Shown: positions 18,101-22,467 of the stretch, piece by piece
How the letters are laid out: every line of letters begins with the position of its first letter
How positions within the stretch are numbered: position 1 is the stretch's first letter
Source: Thermoplasmata archaeon
GTDB lineage: Archaea; Thermoplasmatota; Penumbrarchaeia; Penumbrarchaeales; Penumbrarchaeaceae
DNA: 22,467 nucleotides
Direction: 5' to 3'
Assembly: GCA_023145185.1 (NCBI GenBank)
Contig: JAGLEG010000349.1
Coordinates: 1 to 22,467, forward strand
Notes under the pieces: model-generated
What the model saw: the letters and a program-made list of their open reading frames with translations, nothing else
What the model was told of the DNA's origin: nothing
The model's database searches: none
Translations under genes and position numbers: made by a program

Positions 18101-20059
18101 CGGCTGACCTACTGGTTCGAGGTGAACGATACGGCAGACAACTGGAAAAGCAACGATCACGTGAACGTGACCGTTGTCGATAATGATGACCCCTTGATGG
18201 TATCTGACCTCTCCCAGAAAGATGCCACCACTGGGGACCCGTTCCGGTTCAACCTTGAACTTTACGACAACATCGGGACAGCCCATTGCTCCGTTGAATA
18301 CTGGATGGGGACCATGGGACACGATATCGTGCCGATGGTATCCGGGGACAACATAACATGGTCCTATCTTCTCATCGTTCCAGACACCGATAGGAGGGAG
18401 CTTCACTATATTTTCCATTTCACTGACGCTGCCGGAAACAAGGCCTCCTCCGCGGTGATCGACAGGAACATAACGGACGATGATCTGCCGATATTCCTCC
18501 TGGACGGCTCACAGTCGGAGGCCACCACAGGGGACCCGTTCCAGTTCAATGTGTCCGGTTGGGACAACGTCGGGATCGAGCTGATGGTTCTGGAATACAT
18601 GTTCGGGAACTCAACCTGGACATATGTAAACCTCACCCTCAACGGCACGTACCACCTCATAGTGATGATACCGGGCAACCCCGGCCCCACCCTGACCTAC
18701 AGGTTCACCGCATACGACAGGGCGGGAAACGAGAACTCAACCTCACCTGTCACGCTGGAGATCATCGATAATGACCTGCCGGGTGCGTCGTTCTTCATGC
18801 CGGAGACGCTGTATACTGGAGGGACCCTGGAGTACAGGGTACAGGTCAAAGATAATGTTGGAGTGGCCAATGTAACCCTCTACTACTCGTTCGACGGGAT
18901 CACGTTCGAGGTGGTGGAACTATCCCTACTGTCCAACTTCACATATGTGTTGTACATTCACCTGCCTGCAGATACCACAGGCCCGATCTCCTCATATGTC
19001 ATCATCCATGACTTGGGTGGAAATATGGCCAGATTCGATGCGGGCGACATACCCCTGGTCGATAACGTACCACCTGTGGTCGACCCGATATCCAATATGA
19101 CCGTTTATATCGGTGATCTTTTGAACATATCCATCTCGGCTACTGACAATATCGAGGTGGCAACATATGACTGGAAAGGGGCACCCATACCCGTGAACGG
19201 AACGTCCATGTACTGGACCGCTGATGAGATTGGGATATACGACATCGTGGTCCAGGTTTCCGACGGCGATCTGGGCATCGCGTGGATCACGTTCACCCTG
19301 ACGGTCCTTGAGACCGATCACGACGGGGACGGTGATGGCATACCCGACCTGATGGAGGTGGAGAACGGCCTGGACCCCACTAACCCGTCTGACGGGGGGG
19401 AAGACATGGACAGCGACGGATTGTCAAACCTTGAGGAGTTCCAGCTTGGAACCCACATGGATGACAGGGATACCGACATGGATGGGATGCCAGACGGCTG
19501 GGAACACGACAACGGGCTCGATCCTATGGACCCATCTGCCGACAGCGACGCCGACTCTGACGGCAGGACCGATCTGGAGGAGTATATAGATAACACCGAT
19601 CCCAATGTCAAGAACGAGGAGGATGAGCCCCTCCCGATCGCGATGATCCTGCTGATCCTTGTCCTGATCCTCGCAGCTATCGTGATCATCTACCTGGTGG
19701 TAAGCCGCAGGTCCGAAGAGGAGGTGGTCGTAAAGAAGAAGGGCGCTGTGGTGGAGGAAGACGACTACCTTGAAGATGAGGACCTGGAAGACCTCTACGA
19801 GGATGAGGTCGACGAAGAGGGCTATGAGGACCAGGACCTGTATGATGGCGATGAGTACGAGGATGAGGGCTACGACGAAGATGAGGAGGACCTCGACGAT
19901 CGCAACGAATCGGTAGATTCGCCTAACCTTCAAGATCGTTATCTTGAAGACATATACGAGGATGAGATCGAGGATTACCACGAGGATGACCTCACGCAGC
20001 TGGAAGAGGAGGACGAACTTGAGGAGTTGGAAGAGCTGGAGGAGTTCGAGGAGATCTGA
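12161..20059 (+). CDS. Giant membrane-anchored surface protein, 2632 residues
   Basis: Domain order by residue: signal peptide 1-32; seven-unit propeller 60-390, with units of the form LDSDGxPHIAYYD...DLKYAxWNGTxW; Kre9/KNH-like Ser-Thr-rich domain 393-487 (GTTWTKGQTYSINWTSEN); second seven-unit propeller 490-812; FN3 818-908; glutamine-amidotransferase-like domain 912-1125 (starts VPVLLVDDDNG, contains SYLDDGGRLYLSAQDL); FN3 1128-1215. Eleven Ig-like repeats of 97-105 residues follow (1219-2300), then a PKD/cadherin-like domain 2303-2384 and thrombospondin-3-like calcium repeats 2386-2480 (DGDGDGIPDLMEVENGLDP). The protein ends with a membrane helix 2491-2514, basic residues, and a 115-residue tail dominated by Asp, Glu and Tyr. 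Many NxT/NxS sites suggest heavy N-glycosylation. It probably forms part of the envelope or an adhesin; the amidotransferase-like domain lacks an obvious catalytic Cys. The start is fixed by a GGGAGGG ribosome site. Confidence 0.9.
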   Translation: MSKKGSRFLSIAFVLIMISSTFILINDEEAMGADDDLKLSNEIESMMPGGFNTIQNSSGSWWASEDIGAGSGNTIGFAMDAQGDLHVTYLRTYFTGSYFIYYLVYAKRVDNEWISEDVDSSTYVIGSYSSLALDSDGKPYIAYYDDANDDLKFAKRNGTGWDKSIVESDGDSGQYPNIVLDSQERPIISYYRYHGASSIRLARWNGTGWDHSNVDAYVGFDSSLAISSDDELHISYRDIYSPYGLGYAYWNGTTWSRTLVDSGSQIGTYSSISLDSDDHPHIAYYDDANDDLKYAYYNGSIWNRSTLESSGNTGKYPSLTMDEDDHPHIIFSNVTDQKILYRYWNGTEWTREVIYDDYGHLKTSILLDSRGVPLTAQRILGAGIRLFRKTYERVNLTAPLKGTTWTKGQTYSINWTSENLINGSTVNLDLFWLDEHQTSIARGLNASLGTYNWTIPLDVRTGSNSRIRLQYGPWNYIFNFTKNFIIDQRKGWYMDAVDPAYVTHISLKLDKNDTASLGYFSDKLKFSKWEVDHWSTQTVDNDTYIWDGHEMALDSNDMPNFAYHDNTNKDLLFANWNGTDWEVRTVDSSGEVGKYCSIALDGSDQPHISYHDSTNTDLKYAVWNGRQFNVETVDTYRVGAGTSIQINSTGVPHIAYRDWNNGDLKLAIRNGTGWDIQIVDPAHSGFQPSMAIDDDDNIHISYYGYKLYYASWNGTAWDIGTADDEQYNGWHSSLALDSDGDPHIAYQDENGQGDYVNYVRWNGSAWKKEALIIGGNYAGNMGPFCSLELDSNDRPHLGFFHGNNTELMYAYKVGNTTTPSIPGNLTISEVDQEFLLEWEPPLDDGGIALLNYAIYRGNSTENLTLLTSIPADRSNYTDTSIRNKVTYFYAVSAVNSIGASNFSNSVSLKLVVPVLLVDDDNGANYDRYFQTALNSTDYKYKIWDVYDLGAVDLANLSGYEAVIWTTGDRAANTLTPSDQSNLISYLDDGGRLYLSAQDLFYDLTSNTDGAVTNTFVNDYMNITSVDNDVNYGSVQGSSGDIITDPFGTISLSVPFSNYGDEITLGSGGTSILTNPSGGNDVGVRVDNDTFRLVFTSFAFEGVQNANSTRGSEFIERALDWLMSEPGTPSPPTNFTISSASGYVHLRWDAPIDAGLSNITRYNIYRTNSTEEPTMYNWTAGSVLEFNDTSLTGGEVYHYRISAVNALGGSLPTKTLLYDQIAPIFGANTTSTSATTGETFQINVSVSDNFAVEEVVVEYWYGSGTHTIGKLEGSDPFIITMDIPTDSHDDLNYFLTASDIAGNMAIDHMMYVMVTDNDIPVLEDDITPTAGTTGDMLTFSINASDNVAIGSITAEYWFGSGTHTNVSLTGEGTYGHSISLPNNSTDPMYYFFSVADTSLQWANTTIKNVTITDNDAPYFGVDHTDNIGYTGNNHTFSIDAFDNVGIKATKLTYWYSGGLYNRSIWMGGSSPLNTTTVTFYSNLTLPLYYYFTAYDEALNSFESPVKMFIVYDDDRPVFGTDHSSTTANVGGPVTFSVSVTDNIMVNFVKAEYWYGSGLHTTTSMSGPNPYTLTVTTPPYSNATLHYQFNAIDAAGNRASTTVKDIGLVDIKRPSFGVDLTPSGGTTGDGLTFSISTIDNIEIVDVVVVYSINDAAPVNTSMSGSSSPYVYQAIMPWNITGYLDYSFGAVDSSGNWNWTGQISIDITDNDAPTFGSDITPTVGYTDDEFTFTVAALDNIGIAMAHVEFWFGTGPSFNASMGGTGPYQVTITVPFESTEALHYIFHMADEADNWAHTAQKDVPIFDNDRPMLESDLTPTSVMNGDDLTFHVTLSDNIRVSAAFVEYWFGSGVHVNRSLDLVMGQAWELDLTIPSDSIDPLHYVLHFNDSADNWNATGERTIIILDMTSPTIVADQSHTKATTGDMFQFKVEVIDNIEVADVLLMYYFGELGEGMGPGSIQMIPGPGETDFWYYNITIPYNSTARLTYWFEVNDTADNWKSNDHVNVTVVDNDDPLMVSDLSQKDATTGDPFRFNLELYDNIGTAHCSVEYWMGTMGHDIVPMVSGDNITWSYLLIVPDTDRRELHYIFHFTDAAGNKASSAVIDRNITDDDLPIFLLDGSQSEATTGDPFQFNVSGWDNVGIELMVLEYMFGNSTWTYVNLTLNGTYHLIVMIPGNPGPTLTYRFTAYDRAGNENSTSPVTLEIIDNDLPGASFFMPETLYTGGTLEYRVQVKDNVGVANVTLYYSFDGITFEVVELSLLSNFTYVLYIHLPADTTGPISSYVIIHDLGGNMARFDAGDIPLVDNVPPVVDPISNMTVYIGDLLNISISATDNIEVATYDWKGAPIPVNGTSMYWTADEIGIYDIVVQVSDGDLGIAWITFTLTVLETDHDGDGDGIPDLMEVENGLDPTNPSDGGEDMDSDGLSNLEEFQLGTHMDDRDTDMDGMPDGWEHDNGLDPMDPSADSDADSDGRTDLEEYIDNTDPNVKNEEDEPLPIAMILLILVLILAAIVIIYLVVSRRSEEEVVVKKKGAVVEEDDYLEDEDLEDLYEDEVDEEGYEDQDLYDGDEYEDEGYDEDEEDLDDRNESVDSPNLQDRYLEDIYEDEIEDYHEDDLTQLEEEDELEELEELEEFEEI
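12579..13040 (+). repeat. 39-base exact repeat within the first propeller
   Basis: Bases 12579-12617 and 13002-13040 are identical over 39 positions (both encode IAYYDDANDDLK and flanking bases), 423 bases or 141 codons apart, about three propeller units. The neighbouring units are much more diverged. Confidence 0.85.
15815..19060 (+). repeat. Eleven tandem Ig-like protein repeats
   Basis: Units begin at residues 1219, 1316, 1414, 1512, 1610, 1708, 1805, 1904, 2009, 2108 and 2205. Typical features are DNDxPxFGxDxTPT at the start, TTGDxFTFxxxxxDNIxV, then VEYWFGSGxH, an LHYxFxAxDxAGNW strand and a closing ITDND. The repeats are diverged at DNA level, so this is an old array. The last unit (2205-2300) is the most atypical. 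Confidence 0.85.
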
Positions 20060-20112
20060 GCGGATAATATCGGGTTGATCCAACCCCAGGACAGGGGGGC
20101 CGAAAGGGAATC

Positions 20113-20145
20113 CTTTAATACGGATGAACCCAAGATTAGGGGTGA
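20113..20145 (+). promoter_or_regulatory. Promoter and ribosome-binding site of the 150-aa gene
   Basis: CTTTAATA (20113-20120) is a TATA-like box, and AGGGGTGA (20138-20145) is a good Shine-Dalgarno five bases before the ATG at 20151. An upstream ATG at 20124 lies too close to the TATA box to be the start. Confidence 0.4.
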
Positions 20146-20150
20146 AGCAC

Positions 20151-20603
20151 ATGGCTGATGAGGAGACCTCCAATCTATTCTACGATAATCTCTGCCAGCT
20201 CATTACCGGCACAGAGAACGTTATCCGTTCAGCCACGCATAAGTTCATGGCGATCCAGGAGGACAGCATCAATTACGTGGAGGGCACGTTCTACTCCAAC
20301 CTCATCCTTCTGTTCAAACGGAATCTCAGCCCCGGCTATTTCAAGGTCGTCCACATGGACAAGGAGGACGCTCTCGAGCTGAAGAGGTTGTTGAAGCCGT
20401 TCTTCAAGAGGGCCGAGGATACCACCAGGAACATATACAACAAGGGGGAGGTCAACTTTCTCCTGTATCAGGATTTCAGGAAGGTCATCTACAACTACGG
20501 CGACGATGCATACTGGCTGCTTCTGGGGACCGAAAGATACGCAGACATCATTTCATGCGAGCACAGGATCATCACCTTCAAGAACGATATGCTATCCTTA
20601 TGA
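20151..20603 (+). CDS. Small soluble protein of unknown function
   Basis: A 150-residue protein, not recognised. It has no signal peptide or membrane helix. The sequence is mixed alpha/beta with many aromatic residues and Lys (FYDNLCQLI near the start, KRLLKPFFKRAEDTTRNIYNKGEVNFLLYQDF near 80-112, ending ISCEHRIITFKNDMLSL). The start at 20151 (MADEET) is set by the AGGGGTGA ribosome site. The stop is followed after 16 bases by the acyltransferase-3 gene, so the two are probably co-transcribed. A link with that membrane enzyme is possible but no motif supports it. Confidence 0.65.
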   Translation: MADEETSNLFYDNLCQLITGTENVIRSATHKFMAIQEDSINYVEGTFYSNLILLFKRNLSPGYFKVVHMDKEDALELKRLLKPFFKRAEDTTRNIYNKGEVNFLLYQDFRKVIYNYGDDAYWLLLGTERYADIISCEHRIITFKNDMLSL

Positions 20604-20619
20604 TCGTGGGGCCAGGTCC

Positions 20620-21672
20620 GTGACGAGAATAGGTTGGGCTGACAATCTCAAGTTCGTGGGGATCGCCCTGATCATCCTTGGTCACTTCCACATACCACTG
20701 GAATTTCAACAGTACATATACTCCTTTCACGTCCCACTCTTCTTCTTCATATCGGGGTTCATATTCAAGAGCACCAGATACGGGAGTTACCCAAAGTACC
20801 TGATCAAGCGTGTCAGGTCCCTGCTGGTCCCATATTTTATCTTTGCATTTCTCGCATGGACACACTGGTTTTACAATAAGACCAGGGTCGATCCCATGGA
20901 TTATATCCTCAGGAACTACGATCACTACTTCATTGGGGCGATCGAGAAGATCATCTACTCGAATGAGTTGAGCCCATTCAACGAGCCGCTGTGGTTCCTG
21001 ACGTGTCTGTTCATTGTTGTGAACATCTACTATCCCATTGGCAGATTTGTAAAAAGATGGCAGGCCATCCTGCCGATCCTTGTTGCCTTCTCGATACTCG
21101 GATACCTCTATAGCATCAATTTCGAAAGAAGGCTGCCCTGGCATATGGAGGTCGTCCTGATCGGAACGTTCTTCTATGGGCTGGGGAACATCACAAGGCC
21201 GTTGCTGGAAGGCCTCAGAGGGCGCCTGAAGGGGTGGAAGGGAATGAAGGCCGTACCACTTCTTGTGGGGCTTCTTGCCATCAACCTGATCGGGTCCAGC
21301 CTCAACGGCAGGGTGGGTCTCTTCTCCAATATCTACGGCAGTTTCCATTATTTCATGATCACGGCCCTTGCGGGGGTATTGTTCTACGTGCTCATCTCGA
21401 TGTTGATACCTTCACATAAGGCATTCACCTTCTTCGGGAGGAACACCCTGATCATCTACTGCACACACCTGTTCCTCATCCACAATATGATCCTCTACCT
21501 GCACGATCGTCTCTACCCCTCCATACCATACGGGCACCTCCCCCTCGGACACGGTATCGCTTATACCCTGTTGATACTCCTCATAATGGTCCCAACGATC
21601 ATCATTATCAACCGATTCCTCCCCTTCCTGGTCGGAAAGTGGTATCCCAACTTTGATAGATCCCAACTTTGA
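20620..21672 (+). CDS. Acyltransferase-3 family membrane protein
   Basis: A 350-residue polytopic protein of the acyltransferase-3 (O-acyltransferase) family, which adds acyl groups to cell-surface sugars or lipids. Landmarks are the N-terminal WADNLKFVGIALIILGH with the active-site His22, YSFHVPLFFFISGFIF (34-49), PLWFLTCLFIV, and the late IIYCTHLFLIHN helix. About ten membrane helices are seen and length is normal. The GTG at 20620 begins the conserved first helix and has a weak AGGT four bases upstream; the longer ORF start at 20506 would overlap the preceding gene by about 100 bases. The final codons (WYPNFDRSQL) are written by the 16-bp tandem repeat at 21644-21675, so its C-terminus and stop appear to come from the repeat. 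Surface O-acylation would fit a cell covered with glycosylated giant proteins. Confidence 0.85.
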   Translation: MTRIGWADNLKFVGIALIILGHFHIPLEFQQYIYSFHVPLFFFISGFIFKSTRYGSYPKYLIKRVRSLLVPYFIFAFLAWTHWFYNKTRVDPMDYILRNYDHYFIGAIEKIIYSNELSPFNEPLWFLTCLFIVVNIYYPIGRFVKRWQAILPILVAFSILGYLYSINFERRLPWHMEVVLIGTFFYGLGNITRPLLEGLRGRLKGWKGMKAVPLLVGLLAINLIGSSLNGRVGLFSNIYGSFHYFMITALAGVLFYVLISMLIPSHKAFTFFGRNTLIIYCTHLFLIHNMILYLHDRLYPSIPYGHLPLGHGIAYTLLILLIMVPTIIIINRFLPFLVGKWYPNFDRSQL

Positions 21673-21723
21673 TAGATCTAATCTAATCTGAATCCCAACA
21701 TTGACAGATTGAATATGATCTGA
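21644..21723 (+). repeat. Tandem 32-bp repeats (one half unit plus two full units)
   Basis: ATCCCAACTTTGATAG occurs exactly at 21644-21659 and 21660-21675. The second copy begins a 32-bp unit (21660-21691) that is directly followed by another (21692-21723). The units end in AATCTGA/GATCTGA. The 21692 unit matches the window-end copy (22436-22467) at 30 of 32 positions, and the 21660 unit matches it at 28 of 32. There are no spacers between units. Confidence 0.85.
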
Positions 21724-21740
21724 GCCTGTCAATGTTGGGA
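21693..21740. repeat. 15-bp perfect inverted repeat (hairpin)
   Basis: TCCCAACATTGACAG (21693-21707) pairs perfectly with CTGTCAATGTTGGGA (21726-21740) around an 18-base loop. Inside, CAGAT/ATCTG can form an alternative smaller hairpin. It lies between convergent genes, so it could end transcription from both sides or be a remnant of a mobile repeat. Confidence 0.8.
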
Positions 21741-21772
21741 GAAGCCCACTTTAACACTTTCCAATTTATCTA

Positions 21773-21820
21773 TACTCATATGTTAAAGTTAGGCTGTACT
21801 CATTTATGTCAAAGTTAGGC
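21773..21820 (-). repeat. Two degenerate inverted copies of the repeat core
   Basis: Plus-strand TACTCATATGTTAAAGTTAG (21773-21792) and TACTCATTTATGTCAAAGTTAGGC (given in part; 21797-21820) are direct repeats of one another. On the minus strand they read GCCTAACTTTRACAT, close to the CCCAACTTTGACAG core of the 32-bp unit. Confidence 0.6.
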
Positions 21821-21861
21821 CGGATGACCACGGAAACAACCTGATCCTCCCGTTATGCCCT

Positions 21862-22413
21862 TTATTTGGAGCCGTGTCTGATTATCTCGGCGGAGACCTC
21901 TTTTTCGAACCTTTTCCAGCCGAGGATCACCTGGTGAACGGAGTATCTGGGGTCGTTGATCAGTATGGAGAGATCATCCAGCTGATCGAACAGCGATGCG
22001 TCGAAATCCAGTTTCTGTGAAAGCAGGATAAGCTTCAACCTGGCCGTTTGGATCTCCTGCTTGATGAACAGCCGAAACATAAGATCTGTCATGTCGACCT
22101 TGAACCTTCCGCTCTCGATATCATCCGAGATCCTTTTGATCTCCATCTGGTCCTCCTCCTGGTCCAGATACAGTGATTGCAGCGCGGACATGACCTGGAA
22201 GAAATCGGTCCCCACGTCGATCATGTTGGGATCTCCGATCAGGTCCCTGTCATCGGACGCAAGCAATGTGGTCTCCCGTTCCAGGTTGGTGATCCTTTCC
22301 CTGAGCGACCCTATCTCCCTTTGGAGGTCCTCAGATTGGGCAGGGTCTTGCGAACCGCCGTCATCGTCTACTCTCTCTTCCATCTTTGGTCCACATCCTT
22401 CATTCTTTTTCAT
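21862..22413 (-). CDS. Coiled-coil protein of unknown function
   Basis: A 183-residue soluble protein, very acidic near the N-terminus. Residues about 28-52 (SEDLQREIGSLRERITNLERETTLL) form a coiled coil with regular Leu/Ile spacing; the remainder is mainly helical, with an amphipathic segment ARLKLILLSQKLDFDASLFDQLDDL near 125-150. No family recognised, and it is not a transposase or recombinase. The ATG at 22413 is the first Met; ATG 22383 is an alternative. An AT-rich GATAATAAC at 22430-22438 is about 21 bases away, slightly short for a TATA box. The 32-bp repeat at the window end overlaps the region just upstream, so it may act on this promoter. The gene is bracketed by repeats on both sides. 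Confidence 0.6.
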   Translation of the reverse strand: MKKNEGCGPKMEERVDDDGGSQDPAQSEDLQREIGSLRERITNLERETTLLASDDRDLIGDPNMIDVGTDFFQVMSALQSLYLDQEEDQMEIKRISDDIESGRFKVDMTDLMFRLFIKQEIQTARLKLILLSQKLDFDASLFDQLDDLSILINDPRYSVHQVILGWKRFEKEVSAEIIRHGSK

Positions 22414-22435
22414 TGTAATGTCGGTGATCGTTATT

Positions 22436-22467
22436 ATCCCAACTTTGACAGATCGAATATGATCTGA
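22436..22467 (+). repeat. 32-bp repeat unit at the window end
   Basis: Starts ATCCCAACTTTGACAG and ends GATCTGA at the last base of the window; 30 of 32 positions match 21692-21723. It is in the same orientation as the tandem units 0.74 kb away and upstream of the coiled-coil gene. Further units may follow outside the window. Confidence 0.8.

Noticed and set aside
17060..18418. 452-codon open frame on the minus strand opposite the giant surface gene
   Set aside because: It is a mirror of the GC-rich plus-strand reading frame; no domain or start signals, and the plus strand clearly encodes Ig-like repeats.
19640..20059. Archaeosortase-type C-terminal sorting signal on the giant protein
   Set aside because: No PGF-like tripartite signal; a long acidic tail follows the helix, which fits a permanent membrane anchor.
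20506..20619. Longer start for the acyltransferase-3 gene
   Set aside because: It would overlap the preceding gene by about 100 bases and adds a non-membrane leader before the conserved first helix.
21644..21820. CRISPR array
   Set aside because: Units are directly adjacent with no unique spacers, orientation is mixed, and there are no cas genes.
21862..22413. Transposase or integrase of a mobile element
   Set aside because: The protein is a short acidic coiled-coil chain without DDE, HUH, or tyrosine/serine recombinase motifs.

Overview
The window looks like a chromosomal segment from an archaeon. The evidence is an XPD/Rad3-type helicase end, TATA-type promoters about 26 bp upstream of many start codons (implying leaderless transcripts), and very large secreted repeat proteins anchored by one C-terminal membrane helix. 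The PQQ-like, fibronectin III and Ig-like surface proteins, together with an adenylate kinase of the long LID/zinc type, make Thermoplasmatota the best guess. That placement is inference; no rRNA or other marker is present. Coding density is high and no gene-free stretch exceeds about 210 bases. I see no tRNA, rRNA, CRISPR array or transposase.

Layout. 1-267 is the 3' end of an XPD-like helicase, convergent with an adk-panE operon (1214-1849 and 264-1205, minus strand). 1923-3473 (minus) is a CoA-dependent-acyltransferase-like protein and 3535-4554 (minus) a roughly ten-helix membrane protein. 4765-7402 is a three-gene block: a small Cys-rich protein (plus), a secreted C13/legumain-like protein that has lost its catalytic Cys (minus), and a winged-helix plus TPR regulator (minus). 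All three promoters carry a related 20-bp AT-rich element about 20 bp upstream of the TATA box. 7500-10949 (minus) is a surface protein with an eight-repeat PQQ-like propeller, six FN3 domains, one membrane helix and a Pro/Glu-rich tail. 11027-11992 (minus) is a metallo-beta-lactamase-fold hydrolase. It is divergent from a 2632-residue surface protein (12161-20059, plus) made of two propellers, FN3 domains, a glutamine-amidotransferase-like domain, eleven Ig-like repeats, calcium-binding repeats, a membrane helix and a highly acidic tail. 20151-20603 and 20620-21672 (plus) are a small unknown protein and an acyltransferase-3 membrane protein. 21862-22413 (minus) is a coiled-coil protein of unknown function.

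The most unusual DNA structure is at the right end. A 32-bp repeat occurs in tandem at the 3' end of the acyltransferase-3 gene, in inverted form as a 15-bp perfect hairpin, in degenerate inverted copies, and again as the last 32 bases of the window, so repeats bracket the coiled-coil gene. The most interesting regulatory observation is the shared promoter element of the 4.7-7.4 kb block. It suggests a small local regulon, perhaps controlled by the TPR regulator itself. The two giant envelope genes and the 150-aa gene appear to use Shine-Dalgarno sites, whereas most of the other genes appear to be translated from leaderless or nearly leaderless mRNAs.
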